Shown here piece by piece: positions 1-11,547 of a stretch of DNA of 64,000 nt. The notes below the pieces were generated by a model. The model was given only the letters and a program-made list of their open reading frames with translations. It did no database searches and was not told where the DNA came from. The translations under genes and the position numbers were made by a program. The stretch is from Nepenthes gracilis (taxonomy: Eukaryota > Streptophyta > Magnoliopsida > Caryophyllales > Nepenthaceae): NCBI GenBank assembly GCA_033239525.1, contig BSYO01000008.1:9110150-9174149 (forward strand). The letters are read 5' to 3'. Within the stretch, counting starts at the first letter, position 1. Each line of letters opens with the position of its first letter.

Positions 1-2039
1 TTTGTTGCATATAAATATTACGGAAATTTCTTTTTTTGCTAGCAATTTCTTAAAATTCTCCCATCATCTTTTTGCTAACAATCATGTGCTTGCTATGCTT
101 GATTATATTATATTTTCTACATATTTGTATCTGGAAACATGAAGTTTAGTTTCCTTTGTTCTGGAAATGATATATCTGAACAGATATTTTTGTTAGCTTT
201 CTATAATGTTCTCCATCTTTGCTTTTCATATTGGTTCCTTTGAATTTGTCATGTTAACTTTCACTTGGTTCCAAAAACTTTCAATTTTTAATATTTTAGG
301 AAGCCTTTGTGGAGAGCAAGTCTATACCGTGTTGATTTCAAAGTCATATTGCCATATTTTACCTAACAATTACTTTGGTTAATTTCTTTGGATTTGGCCT
401 AGATTTTTTTTGGGTAACTTTGTTCTTTATAATCTATACAGACACATGAAAAATAATGTGTGAAAGTACTTGAAAAATCTAAATTATCAACTCGGGGACC
501 TTTATCATAATGCACGTTGTGCAAGGCCTGATTGACTCCAATTGTTATGTGAATACCCTCTTGTAGAGCTTCCATTTAAATTGTCTTGAGCTTGTTCATG
601 GAATTTCTTCCTATGCCGAGTTGAATGATACTTTACCTATTTGATTTTTCTGTGTTGTAAATTTTTGTCCCTTAGTGTTATTTAACTATCCTAAATGTAT
701 AAATATTATTTGATAAATTGGAGTCATTGATTTGTTTAAGGGAATAGATGCTTTGATTTAGCTTGCAACTTGTCCTCCTAAATGTTGTATAAAGATTCAG
801 AAATGCCTACCCATGGATTATTATAGTGGCATATAGTCCCATTTACACTATTACAATATTTAGATATGTTAACCTTCTATTTTTGCTTTGCTAATGATGA
901 TAATTATTGGCCAACCGTTCATATATTCAAGAGTTTATTTGACGACTTTTACATGTATTCTCATCTTTCGGCTTATGACTTCTCAAACTCTATTAGGCTA
1001 TGACTTCTCAAACTCTATTTGGTATTTCATTTGACCATTGTATTTGTATCCTTTCACTTGTTGCCTTCTGAGCTTTGTCCTCCTTTCGGGCTTTTGATAT
1101 CAGTTATATTTTGTTTATTAATAAATTTGTTAATCTTTTGTCTCACAATTCTTTTTCCCTATTTTAGATTTAGTGACACTAACAGCCGAAAGAGATTGAG
1201 TCAAGTGATTGGCAGATTTGAAGACTTTCATAGTCTTTGTGGAGAGTTTTTGTATATTGTTATATTGGAAACCTTTAGAAAATATATTGATTATGACGAT
1301 GTATAATTGATCCTTTGGTACATCTTGTGCTTATTTCATTATCAGGGTTGCACAACGGGAGCATGATTATTTTCTAATTTGATTGTAGCATCATTATTCA
1401 GCAATGTATGTATTATGTTTACACATTAAGCCCTTGATTGTGACAGGCAGTGATTGTAGTGAGGCAAGGTGCGAGCCATGCAAGTCTAGTTTGTTGGGGG
1501 TCATGTGAACTTCAGCATGATAGAAAATTAAGAAATTGAAGATGTGTTTGACGGTTGATTGACTTGATGTGTGCAAATTCACGTTTAGGTGAAGATTGTT
1601 GAGATACGTTCCTTGATTTACGACACATAGTTTTGGCAGTGAGAACAAGGGGTAAAAACATCCCTCCTCATAATAGCGAAGTGGATGCTTGAAAATTATA
1701 GATTCGAGTCTCAAAATGTGGAATTGTCGGTGTGAGTTTGTCTCAAGCCTTGATGGGATTGATCGGATAGTAAAATCTACCAATTTGAATGAAAACTCAT
1801 TGAAACTTGACTCACTAGAAGCCAAAAGTTGCTTTTTACTTTGAACCAATTGTGCTCTATCTATACTGTACAATTAGATGGGGTGGTATGAAAAATAAAA
1901 AAATAAAAAAACAAGGAGAAAAATACTGTGAGATTGCTGTGTGAGTCTTGCTTGTGTATGAAAATTACACTACTCTCATAGAAAACGTTTTCTAATGTGT
2001 ATATGCTTAGTATGGGAGTGTTGACCAGGATTTTTAAAA
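1..2039. other. AT-rich intergenic DNA, no gene recognised
   Basis: No open frame here resembles a known protein. The longest (1,394-1,873, minus, 159 codons) shows no motif. A short exact-looking tandem duplication of about 25 bp (sharing CTTCTCAAACTCTATT) lies at about 969-1,020. Nothing else stands out. Confidence 0.6.
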
Positions 2040-2470
2040 ATAATTATGGCATTGATGTTGTCTGCATTACACCACCATGGTTCACCGGTCAAAACTATAA
2101 GCTACTGAAATGTACTTGGCTTTAGCATTGGACAAAGAGATGCAATTTTATTTCTTAATTATCCAAGCTACTAAATTAGTACTAATATTGAAACTACCCC
2201 AGATGTGCTCTTCCTATTGTCAACACTACCAACCCAATCAGTATCCAAATGCCTAGCTAAGTCAATATTGGAGTCTCTATTGTAACAAATTCATATTATG
2301 CAGCACCATTGATGCATCAAATGATATGCTTCACGTCACTCAAATGAGACTCCTTTGGATCAATTGGAATCTAACACACATGCCAACATTGAAATCAATG
2401 CTAGATCTACTCACAGTCAAGTAGAGAAGACTGCCTATTATACTTAAATAGGGTGCTTGATCCATACCCT
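2040..2470 (-). pseudogene. Ty1/copia RNase H remnant
   Basis: Translated on the minus strand with stops and frameshifts, this stretch gives a recognisable series of copia RNase H landmarks: an IGSLLYLTVSRSSIDF-like block, a following VGMCVRFQ-like block, and near the 3' end LVAWIIKK and ISLSNAKAKYISVA. These correspond to the conserved 'GSLLYLT.SRPDI', 'SWHSKKQ' and 'STAEAEY' blocks at the end of copia pol. At least three internal stops make it non-functional. The wording of the blocks is closer to SIRE/Maximus-type copia than to the Tork-type element at 10.8-16.4 kb, but lineage placement is by eye. No LTR was recognised around it. Confidence 0.7.
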
Positions 2471-2940
2471 TCCCTGTAGGAACATGTTATATAAAAGCCT
2501 AGAAAGGACTAATAATACATAACTAGATTGAGAAGAAAAGAGAGAACAGGAGTAGAACAAGAAAAGAAGGGGGTTTCGGACAAAGAGAGAAACACAAGGA
2601 AAAGAGAAAGGGGACTAGGAAAAGTCTAAACTTACAAGGAGAATAGAAACTCATATACTTCATTCAACATTCATTACCCAATCATTCCTCATGTTACAAC
2701 CCCTTAGAACTATTTATAGTCCAATTATTCTTCTAGATATATTTAACATAATAGCCATTTATGACTACTAACTTTTCAAGCTTACTATGCTACATTTCTA
2801 CTAGTGTGGGGCAGCCTTTGCTTGTTATTATGTTTACATAGCAGTACTTCCTAAGAGCATCCTTGTCCCCAAGGATGGTATGAAGATATTTCCTTGTTTC
2901 TGTTGTCCTATATCATATTGAAGGATGAAATGCAGTTAAT
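2471..2940. other. Intergenic, nothing recognised
   Basis: Contains a purine-rich stretch (about 2,530-2,620, GAGAAGAAAAGAGAGAAC-like) of the type often seen in LTR leaders, but no matching LTR pair was found. Confidence 0.4.
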
Positions 2941-2941
2941 G

Positions 2942-4240
2942 CTAATCTCTACGAGTGTACGGGTAACTAATAAGATGTGGTGTCTTCTTGAGCTTATAAC
3001 CAGACTTGTCCATCTGTTGAATACAATGTAACTGGTCATGGCTTGTTAATAACTTGTTGATGAACACCCGACCATTTAGCTTGCAGTGTTGGAGGAGTAA
3101 TCTGAATTTGGTTTCTCTTGTTTGATGCAGAAAGCTATTAGCAGAGTGTTCATTCCGTTGGTGCATTTGCTGAATTGTTGAAATATTTTGGCTGTAGTTT
3201 GTGTGATGCGAGTCAATTGATGATCTAGTTTCATGTCTTGATGAATTATTGGGTTGTTTTTTGATGATTGTGGTTCCTTCATCCAATAGTTGCATAACTG
3301 AATCTAGTGTCTGATTTCAGGTTCTTAAATTTGGTTTCTGTCTGTTACTATTCATCTGTGACCTGTGGTTGTCTCTTCTTGATTGTTGTTGTTGTGGCTT
3401 CTATTGTTGCTGTAGTTTATGCTGCCTTTGTAAAGAACATGCGGTAATATCTTCTAGTGTATAAGATGTATCCTTTGGTATCTGCTTTTTCTGTATAGTG
3501 GTTGTGTCCCTTAGAATCCGATGTATTGCTGTTCTGATCATTGCTTGTGATTCTTGGAGTGACAGTTGGAAATTGTTGCCGGTAGAATTCAGAGACAGAT
3601 CTAGCGATAACCTCTGAGATTTGAAGAATGGTGGGCTGGCCAATTTGATAAATGACTCTAAGATGATTTGTTTGACATAGACCAGGAGGACAAGTATCTA
3701 AAAAATAGAATAGGATGTGGTTGGGACAGAATTTCCCATCGACTCTTCCATACAACATATTTCTTGCACATCTTGCTTCATACGGACTCTTATAACTAAT
3801 GATAACTGGCTTATCAACTTGTGGGTGGACACAGATGTACGAGATGCTGCCATGAAGTCCAAAGCCCTCCAACTTGTTGATCATTCCACATTTGTGAGCT
3901 ATGGTGGCTCCAAAATGCTAGAAAACATGGAGTAACCAGGTTGTCATAATATTGAAGTGTTTATGGAATTTTAGGGATGCTAATAGCCATTTGTTGTGGT
4001 GAATGTATGATGCATATGGTGGAGCTCCCATATTCATAGCAGCCATGAATGAATTGTAGGATCTGTACATGACATGTTGCGCCTTCCACATTGAATACTG
4101 ATCTAGCATTAGATGCTTGGACTTGCAATTGTATGTTATCAATGTTTCCAAAAGGATCAAACACATAATGTAATAATTCTTGAGCTGTCTAAAAGGAAAT
4201 ATTAGTGAATTGAGCAACAAAAATACCTGTGAACGCCATG
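2942..4240 (-). pseudogene. Possible broken host-gene fragment, RRM-like
   Basis: Several minus-strand frames (4,164-3,961, 3,884-3,417 and 3,295-2,942) have a more protein-like composition than the surroundings. Two segments have an RNA-recognition-motif feel: 'LLHYVFDPFGNIDNIQL' near 4,150 and 'FGLHGSISYICVHPQ' followed by 'ARNMLYGR' near 3,850-3,740, both resembling the 'FGxI...' and 'A..A...L.GR' blocks of RRM proteins. A Gln/His-rich tail follows at lower coordinates. A possible short intron (GT...TTTTAG) sits near 4,185-4,225, just after an ATGGCG. The frames do not join without breaks, so a pseudogene or gene fragment is the better reading. The family is not certain; a chance ORF cluster or another transposon remnant remains possible. 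Confidence 0.25.
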
Positions 4241-4689
4241 TTTACCTTTGATGGTTGTGACAAAGGAAGAAGTATGAGTGCCTCCCACTTACTTTCTGAA
4301 TTAGACTTGTAATTAATAAGTATTCAGATTTGGACTGAGTAGTGAATAACAGAGAATGTAGAATGAATTTTGTTGCCATGCGGTTTTCTTATAAATTTTG
4401 AGGATGAAATATTTATAAGAAGGAAAGAAATATAAAATTTAAATATTATTCTGATATATAATGTTTAAATAGAAATAAATAGATTATCGAGAATAATTAT
4501 AGGCTCAAGTGAGAAGTTGAGTGTCAAATCATAGTCGCGAGCGTTGGATGGGTCATGAACAACACTTCTGCTCAATTGGCTAGTGAAATTAATGCCTAAT
4601 CCAAGTTTGAGGTGTAAGGTATGAGTTTTGAATTTTAAATTTTAATTATAAATAATTAAGTTAAGATAAATAAAATTGAAATTAACAAG

Positions 4690-5250
4690 GATTAAATGGG
4701 TCAAAATCAATGTTAGATCGGGTCACATTGAGTTGAAAGATACTTGAACGACGCCTAACACATACACACGCTTGTCCTGGACAAAGATATCGCGCCTGAT
4801 AGACACCTGACAAAAGCTTACCATGTTTTTCAGTGTAATCATGCTCGATGCATACCCGAGGGATACTCGAGCATGTGGTGATAGAATGCCAACGTCTGAT
4901 GCGTACCGATATGACACTCATGCACTACAGTGTTTGGCCGTGGTGTCCGATACCTGCCCGATGAGCACACATTTGCCAATTTTCTATATAAATTATGTTC
5001 AACTTATTTTTAGTAATTTTCTACTAGATTTTGATAAATGAGAGAGAATGAGAAGAGGAAAAGAGAAAAAGAGAGAAAACGTTAAAAAAGACCAAATGAA
5101 GTGATTTTAAATAAGATTTTGGTAAATTTAAAATTAATGCAAGTACATCACAAACCTCATTTTCTTTGTTGCTAAAAGTTTTTTACTTCTTAAAGTATTT
5201 ATTATTTCAAATACTCATATATGTCAAATTTTTGTAGTTAGATTGTTTAT
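4690..5250 (+). repeat. LTR-like segment, gypsy-type (family A, copy 1)
   Basis: A locally GC-richer stretch (CGAGCATG, GATACCTGCCCGATG) leads to a TATA-like CTATATAAATTATG (about 4,983), then a purine-rich leader GAGAGAATGAGAAGAGGAAA (about 5,041), then AGATTTTGG and TTTAAAATTAATGCAAG and a CTTTGTTGCTAAAAG block. The same ordered blocks recur at 6,745-7,150. This order (GC-rich U3, TATA, purine-rich R/U5) is typical of chromovirus LTRs. Ends and target duplication were not resolved. Confidence 0.4.
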
Positions 5251-5259
5251 GCTTCATAT

Positions 5260-6740
5260 GTATGAATTACTATTTCTATTATTTGTAATTTTTATAAAAT
5301 TTATATTCTTAATTCATATATATTAGTTTATCAAATTATTTCTCTACAAATATATTTATGCATGCATTGAGAATACAATTTGACGCTCTAATATGTTATA
5401 AATTTCGTATATACTATTCTTATATATTTAAAACCACTAACTATATATTTTGTATGTTATGAGATTTCATAAATCTATTCCTATATGCATGTCATTTGAA
5501 ATGAAATATTAAAATATGACGTTGTTACTAATTTTTCTGCAACTTGGTTTGAAAATCTTATAATATGACATTTTATATTTTAAATTAAATATGTTTAAAT
5601 TCTATAGAAAATTTACGCATTGTATGATGAGTAATTGAAATAATTTAAAGAAAAACTCTACAATTTATTTAAAAATTAAGAATATTTTCTCCAAAATGAG
5701 AAATATAAGGATTATGCTAAATTGTATAGAGATTTTATTTGTTTATATATCAGACCATTAAAAGAATTTAATAATAGTATATTATTGCATATTTTAATAT
5801 ATTTTAGTAGTGGTTGAGATTCAAACCTATTATTTCATTGGTGAAATACGTTCAGCTCCATCTATATAATTATATATATGACAATCCACTTATATATTTT
5901 GAGTAATAGTATAAAGTATTTGATTATGTGAAAATAATATAACTCGAGTTTTAATTATCTACTCCTTAGTCGATAAGGCTCTAATGGCTCTTGATCTATA
6001 AGAATAGCATGTTTGAACATAAATTTGTGTATGGTATATTTTGGATTAAGAATTGAAAGGAAAATTTAAAAGTTGTACATATTCATTATAAAAATTCACA
6101 GCATTACATCTAAATTTAATCTATTATTCCTTTTGACATATTTTAATATAAATTATATGTTTAATTGTGCAAAGTATATACTTTATTGAATTTTTCACTC
6201 ATTCTTTTTTTTTTTTTTTTTTTTTTGTTAATTCCTTCATATTAGTGTGTTCAGGTATTTATAGATGATGATTAGGTTCCAGGAGCTGATTTGAGAAAAA
6301 GGCTTATTTGGATACTTTGTTGTATTTTATTTAGAACAGCAGTTTTAGAATGTTTATTTAAATTTCGGTTGGTAAAGCTAGTATTGTATGGCAATTTGAA
6401 ATGCTATTATTGGTAATGTTGTTGGATTAGAATTATCTTATTTGGTTATATGTTTACTCTAATTTCAGTATAGATATGGCTCCTTATGCATGTGTTAATG
6501 TCATGATATAATCTATATTCTAGCCACCTAATGATATGATATTTTAAATTTTATGATTATATTATTTATTTTATTTTAAGTCAATTGTAATATCAAGTTG
6601 TAGGATGTCCATCATTAATTGGATTCATTAATTTGTTAATGGAATGACGTTTTTTTTTTTTTTTTGATAAGTGATTAATAGAATGACGTCACTAATTATA
6701 TTTTGGATTTAGTATGGAAACATGACATAAGGGGTACATA
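5260..6740. other. AT-rich intergenic DNA
   Basis: Very AT-rich with poly-T runs at about 6,207-6,227 and 6,650-6,666. No coding signal or RNA gene seen. Confidence 0.6.
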
Positions 6741-6744
6741 AGCA

Positions 6745-7150
6745 TATTTGAGAGAACATCTCCACACCTGATGTACATATAAAGGGTGTTGTACATATTT
6801 GATCTAATAATGCTATGCCTAATAGGCACCTGCAAGCCGGCACAGTTTATCATAATACTTGATGTACATATGACTCACACATATGCGCCATACTGTTATA
6901 GAGCATTTGATCACTTTTCAACTCATTTTTTTAGTTTTTAGAGTAAAAAGAAAGAAAAAGAAGAGGAAAAGAGAAAGAAAAAAAAATGAGATTTTGGAGT
7001 AAAATCTCAAATGATTGTTTTAAATTAACACAAATGAATTCCAAACCTAATCAATCCTTTTTTTTGTTAAAAAAGTTGAGATTTCTTCTTCATGTTGTTT
7101 GTAAGCTGAGATTTTCACATCTAAAGTTTATGCATTTGAATAATGACGTT
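6745..7150 (+). repeat. LTR-like segment, gypsy-type (family A, copy 2)
   Basis: Diverged second copy of the block series at 4,690-5,250: GC-richer start with CACCTGCAAGCCGGCACAG, then a purine-rich leader AGAAAAAGAAGAGGAAAAGA (about 6,952-6,975), then GAGATTTTGGAGTAAA, TTTTAAATTAACACAAATG and TTTTTTGTTAAAAAAGTTG. Probably an old solo LTR or truncated LTR. No coding region is attached. Confidence 0.35.
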
Positions 7151-7159
7151 CCATCTTAT

Positions 7160-8247
7160 ACTTAGCTTGCATTTGTATTCCTTTGTTCCATTGTTTTGAG
7201 AATTTAAAAGCTAGTGTCAAATTTGATGAAATTTATTGGAAATCCTAAAATTTTTAACAATTATTGAAGGATGTCATCTTGCATGTGCCTTTGATGCAAG
7301 AATTTGAAGAAGAACCTTTTACAAGGTCCTTTTTTTTTTTGCAAAAAAAAAAAACTATGCCTAATCTCTAAGCTTAAGTTTATGAAAAGATATTTTGCTT
7401 CTAATTTTGAAAGATATTGCTTGCATAGACTTTTTACATTTTATTCAAAATAAATTATTGTAACGAATTAATAAAAAATTTATATATTATGACATATTAT
7501 AATATATTAAAATAAGATCATATATAATATATAGGATAATATATAGATATCTCATCCATAGGTTTGAATAGTGGAATATAGCCTTAGTTTATAAGGATAG
7601 TGTGTAAAGTAATTTTGATAGATTTAGTTTAGGAAGTTTATCTTGACTTTTGGTTCATTTAATCACAATTTTATTATCATATGTGCATCATGCCCATGTT
7701 ATTGCATTGTCTACCAATACTTATTAAACTTTTAACTAATCTTATTTTGTCACCATTTTTTATATTAGCAAATTGGGTCACTTAGTAGTTTTGGAATGTT
7801 GGTGTTCTTCTCCGAAGACCGTGAGTGAAGGTGTGATTTATATATATTTGTCAAAAGATAATTTCTATGCTTGAATATTTGGCATGTAATGTTTGGTAGA
7901 TGATGGGTCATACAATTTATCAGCTTCTATGTATTATTGATTGTGGAATTTGGATATGAATAATACACATTTGTCAAGTAGGTACAACAAATGGTAATCT
8001 AGTTTAAATGAACTTGATAAATTTTTCAAACATTTTATATTCTTATATGTTATAGATTCACTAATATATTCTGTATAATATTGTGATCTTGAGTTTTTCA
8101 GTCAATTGTGTATATATTATGATCTAGGATGTGACATGGATGGATTTCATTAATCTATCACCTTCATTTCTTTTACTTTGTGATATATCAAAAAAGAAAA
8201 CTATTAAAAGAAAGCTATTAAGAGATCATTAAGAATAAAAAAAGTCG
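7160..8247. other. AT-rich intergenic DNA
   Basis: No gene or repeat boundary recognised. Homopolymer A and T runs near 7,330-7,350. Confidence 0.55.
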
Positions 8248-9090
8248 GCTTGGTTAAAGGCCATGCAAGAGAAATTGACATCTCTTCACATGAGCAAAAC
8301 CTAAGAATTGGTTGAAACAACCAAGAGGAGAAATGGTGAAAAACATTTTTAGGGTGAAAATGATGAGAAAAAAAAAACCAATTTACAAATCACGGCTAGG
8401 TATTGGTCTTGATGAGAATTTCTCATTGGCCACAAAATGATGTCATTTATTTAGTGCATTTAGCATAGTTATAAGTATAAACCTAGAAGTTGAATGACTT
8501 GATGTTAAAATGACATTCCTTTGTGGTCATTTAGAAGACGAGATTTATGCAAAATAAATAGAAAATTTTAAAGTAAATGGCAAGAGAATTTAACTTGTAA
8601 ATTGAAGATAAATTTTATAGATTGAAGCAAGTGCTAAGATAATGATATAAAATACCCGATTCTTTAATAATGAAGAATGTCTATTGAAAAACAATTTTAG
8701 AGCTTTGTGTGTTTATAGGAAAGATGTTTTAAGTTGGAACTTTAATATGCTCTTACTTTAGTAGGTTAAGATTTTTTCTAGATTAAAAACTTAATAATAG
8801 AGTTTGTTAAACGGTTTGATGTGAAAGATTTGAGACCATAAAATAAATTATTTCAATGAAAATTGCTTGTGACGGAAGGCAAGGTCAGACATGATTATCT
8901 CAAGAAAACAACAAGAAGAATGTGCTTGAAAATTTTAACATGAACAAAGCAAAACACATTAAACGTCCACTTGCTATCCTTTTCAAGCTCAGCTTGCAAT
9001 TTTGTCCTACCAACAAAAGAGGACAAGAAGATGATGGAGAAAATCTCGTGCACTTATGGAATGTATAAGATCATCACATATCGTAGGTGT
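8248..9090 (+). pseudogene. Ty1/copia RT-RNase H remnant
   Basis: Plus-strand translation with many stops and shifts recovers ordered copia reverse-transcriptase landmarks: 'AMQEKLTSL' at 8,261, 'LEVE*LDVKMTFLCGHLEDEIY' in the 8,485-8,560 region (equivalent to the conserved 'DVKTAFLHG.LEEEIYM'), and then 'LSQENNKKNVLENFNMNKAKHI' and 'PLAILFKL' at about 8,895-8,990. The last blocks match the same positions in the full-length element at 10.8-16.4 kb ('FNMEKAK', 'PLANHFKL'), so it is likely an older relative of the same lineage. The catalytic YVDD region is missing or unreadable. Confidence 0.7.
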
Positions 9091-10751
9091 GGTTTATTGA
9101 TTCCTTTCTTACCCTAGCAAGGTGCACTAGGAGGCGGTAAAATTAATTCAACGCTAATTTCATTATTAAAATAATAGTTGATGGATGTTAGGACTAAAAG
9201 GCAAAACCCAGTAATAAATTAAAAATAAAGTAAGAAAAAACTTAAAAGTATTTGTAGTAAATTTCTGTTCCTTACGTAAGAATAGCCCATAAAATTTCCC
9301 CAACCCATACATACTGGCGATGTCACGGTACGTGCAGAGGTCCCATGCACGGTTCTGTCACCCAATTAAGCGGCGACAGGCCGGATTGGAAAGCTGGTAG
9401 AAACTTGGCCGTCGTGCTAATCGAACGGCTAATCGCCTCCTAATGACATTGATTTCTTCTGTCTTGTTTATGCACTGCAGCATCTCATTGGCGCTGATGT
9501 GTACTCCATTTACAGCTGCGCCGTGTGATTTGAACTGACAGCATTGGCATCTAATGTTTCACTGTTTGAAGAAAATGCTACGAAACAAAATTATGCTCAA
9601 TCACCTTTTTAAGTGGGTTTAAACATCATCTTAGAGAAATCCACGAACCGTTTCGTTCCTTCAAAAAAGCAAAGCTTCACTAAAATTAATCAGTGGTTGT
9701 TTATTTTTCATTTAACAAGACTCAGGCGTATTTTTTTCTCTCTCTTTTTTTTTTCAAAATAAAAATTACAAGATTTTGTTTCTAAAAACACCTTTTAGAT
9801 AAAAACAAAGTATTGATCCTTTCTCTTTAGTGTTGCCGCTGTCCCACAATAGATGCTTATTGCGTTAATGTTTCACTTACTTTAGCATAATCTATATATT
9901 AATGGGCCGTCGGTGTGGCATTAGAGTTAATGTGGAGCTTGTGGATTCTCACATCAATTGTTAATTAACTAGTCTCCTAGAGCTAGCAAAACACGGTGTT
10001 TTGCCGCATGTAGTGCTGTAACCGATGGTGAGAGTGGTTAATAATGTATCTAGGCATAGAACGTATTTATAATTCCAAAAGAACTTCTAAACTAAAAATT
10101 GTACTGCTATAAGATTTTAGATTTGAATGAGCGATTATAATGGATCACTTAGATCCGAATTCTTATTGGGTGTAAAAAATGAATAACTAAAAATAATTAC
10201 CTCAACTGCAATAGTATTCAGCAGTTAGAGAACTATGACTGAAGTGGTGGGTAGTTTTCACGACTAACACCCATGCCACGGGTGCTTGACTGCCACCACT
10301 ATCACCCAAGTTGTGGGTGTTGCCACCACCTTCCAATTTCTCTTAACTGCCGTGGTGACATTACAATGAGAAGAATATTACGGAGGCCGGACAAATTTTT
10401 ATGTGTCAGCAAAAATGAGAGCAAGTCAATTTTGAAGCACATTCTTCAATCTTGGTATTTACGATGTAATTTAGATGGCGTTTTAATTTGTGGTTATTCT
10501 TTAAATTTGATGTGCCGCCTTCAATGGCCAGCAGGTCGCCCCCTTCAATGCCCACGGAGTAAACGAAGGAATGGTTTCCATGCATGAATCAACTCCGAAG
10601 GCTACTACCGATTACTCCTCCTTTCTCGATCCTCTTAAATAATCGAATGAATCACAATTTCTTGGATAAATGAGTTTCTTGATAGATTAATGAAAGGTTG
10701 AGCCATTCTTTTTTAATTTTGCAACTGTTCTTGTGTGCAATTACCAACCAG
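9091..10751. other. Intergenic DNA with a GC-richer island
   Basis: The part 9,285-9,560 is clearly richer in G+C than its surroundings (for example GGCGACAGGCCGGATTGG) but has no convincing ORF or tRNA fold. A stretch at about 10,265-10,335 holds repeated CACCC/GGGTG blocks able to pair with each other. No gene called. Confidence 0.5.
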
Positions 10752-10756
10752 AGATT
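10752..10756. repeat. Target-site duplication (left) of copia element
   Basis: AGATT directly before the TGTTAG start of the left LTR; the same five bases follow the right LTR at 16,382-16,386. A 5-bp duplication is the hallmark of copia integration. Confidence 0.9.
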
Positions 10757-11534
10757 TGTTAGATTTAAAAGTTTATTTGAACCGCCATAAAATACGTGAT
10801 AGACGATACCAAGCACACAATAAACAATCACGATCAAGAAAGATGCAATTTTTACGTGGAAAACTCCCTATGAAATGAGGGAGAAAAACCACGGGACACA
10901 GAGTTCGAAATTTTCACAATCAGCAATTGATCGATTACACAAACCCCAAATCACAAAAAACAATATCAACTAACTGTGGACAGCCCGTACAAGAAGTATA
11001 AGAAATAAGAGTAGAGATGGAACCCGGTAGACGTTCTTCACAGCAGCAACAGTCTCGTACGTGAGATTGCCAAAGACTGAAAATTGATTGAAAACCCAAA
11101 CGGATGCTCAATTCTTCCTCTTCTTCTTCTTCTCTCTCTTTTCTCTCTTTTTTCTTCTCTGGAACAGCGCTCAAATAGATTACATAACCTTAAAAATGAA
11201 AAGGCGGCGTTTTACATAACCAGCGCCCGCTCAAGCGGCTGTCAAGCGCGCACCGAGTGCCAGCCCCCGCTCGAGCGCCTATCGAGCGCCCAGCGAGCGG
11301 GGCACATTCTGAAAAATCCCCTCGAGCTCCTAGCGAGCGCACGGCGAGCGGGCACGTTCTGGAAAATCTGCTAGAGCGCCTCTCGAGGGTACGGCGAGCG
11401 GCAGCCATACTGGAAAATCCGCTCGAGCGTCTAGCGAGCTTAACTTGATCTTTCTCCATGCAGTGAGGATATGCACCTCCACCCGCCACATCAAGTGGGT
11501 ATGGGCCCACACAGGAGTGACCCATAACCCAACA
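10757..11534 (-). repeat. 3' LTR of copia element
   Basis: 778 bp, ending TG...CA on the + strand. It aligns along its whole length with the right LTR. The TATA-like box seen in the right LTR is mutated here (TTTACATAAC at 11,211-11,220 instead of TTTATATAAC). Its U3 has an internal run of about 50-bp GC-rich repeats at 11,225-11,440 built on CTCGAGCG / GCGAGCGC and TGAAAAATCC. Confidence 0.92.
11225..11440. repeat. ~50-bp GC-rich tandem repeats inside the LTR
   Basis: The phrase CATTCTGAAAAATCC and its variants recur at 11,305, 11,355 and 11,406 (spacing 50 and 51), each followed by CTCGAGC.. and AGCGAGC blocks. The region is rich in CpG within an AT-rich genome. A parallel array lies in the other LTR. 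Confidence 0.8.
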
Positions 11535-11547
11535 AACATCCCCTCAC
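11535..11547 (-). other. Polypurine tract of copia element
   Basis: On the minus strand the bases just before the 3' LTR read GTGAGGGGATGTT, a purine-rich tract in the place expected for plus-strand DNA priming. Confidence 0.7.

Noticed and set aside
1394..1873. 159-codon minus-strand ORF
   Set aside because: No recognisable domain, biased composition, and no promoter or homologous block; likely chance.
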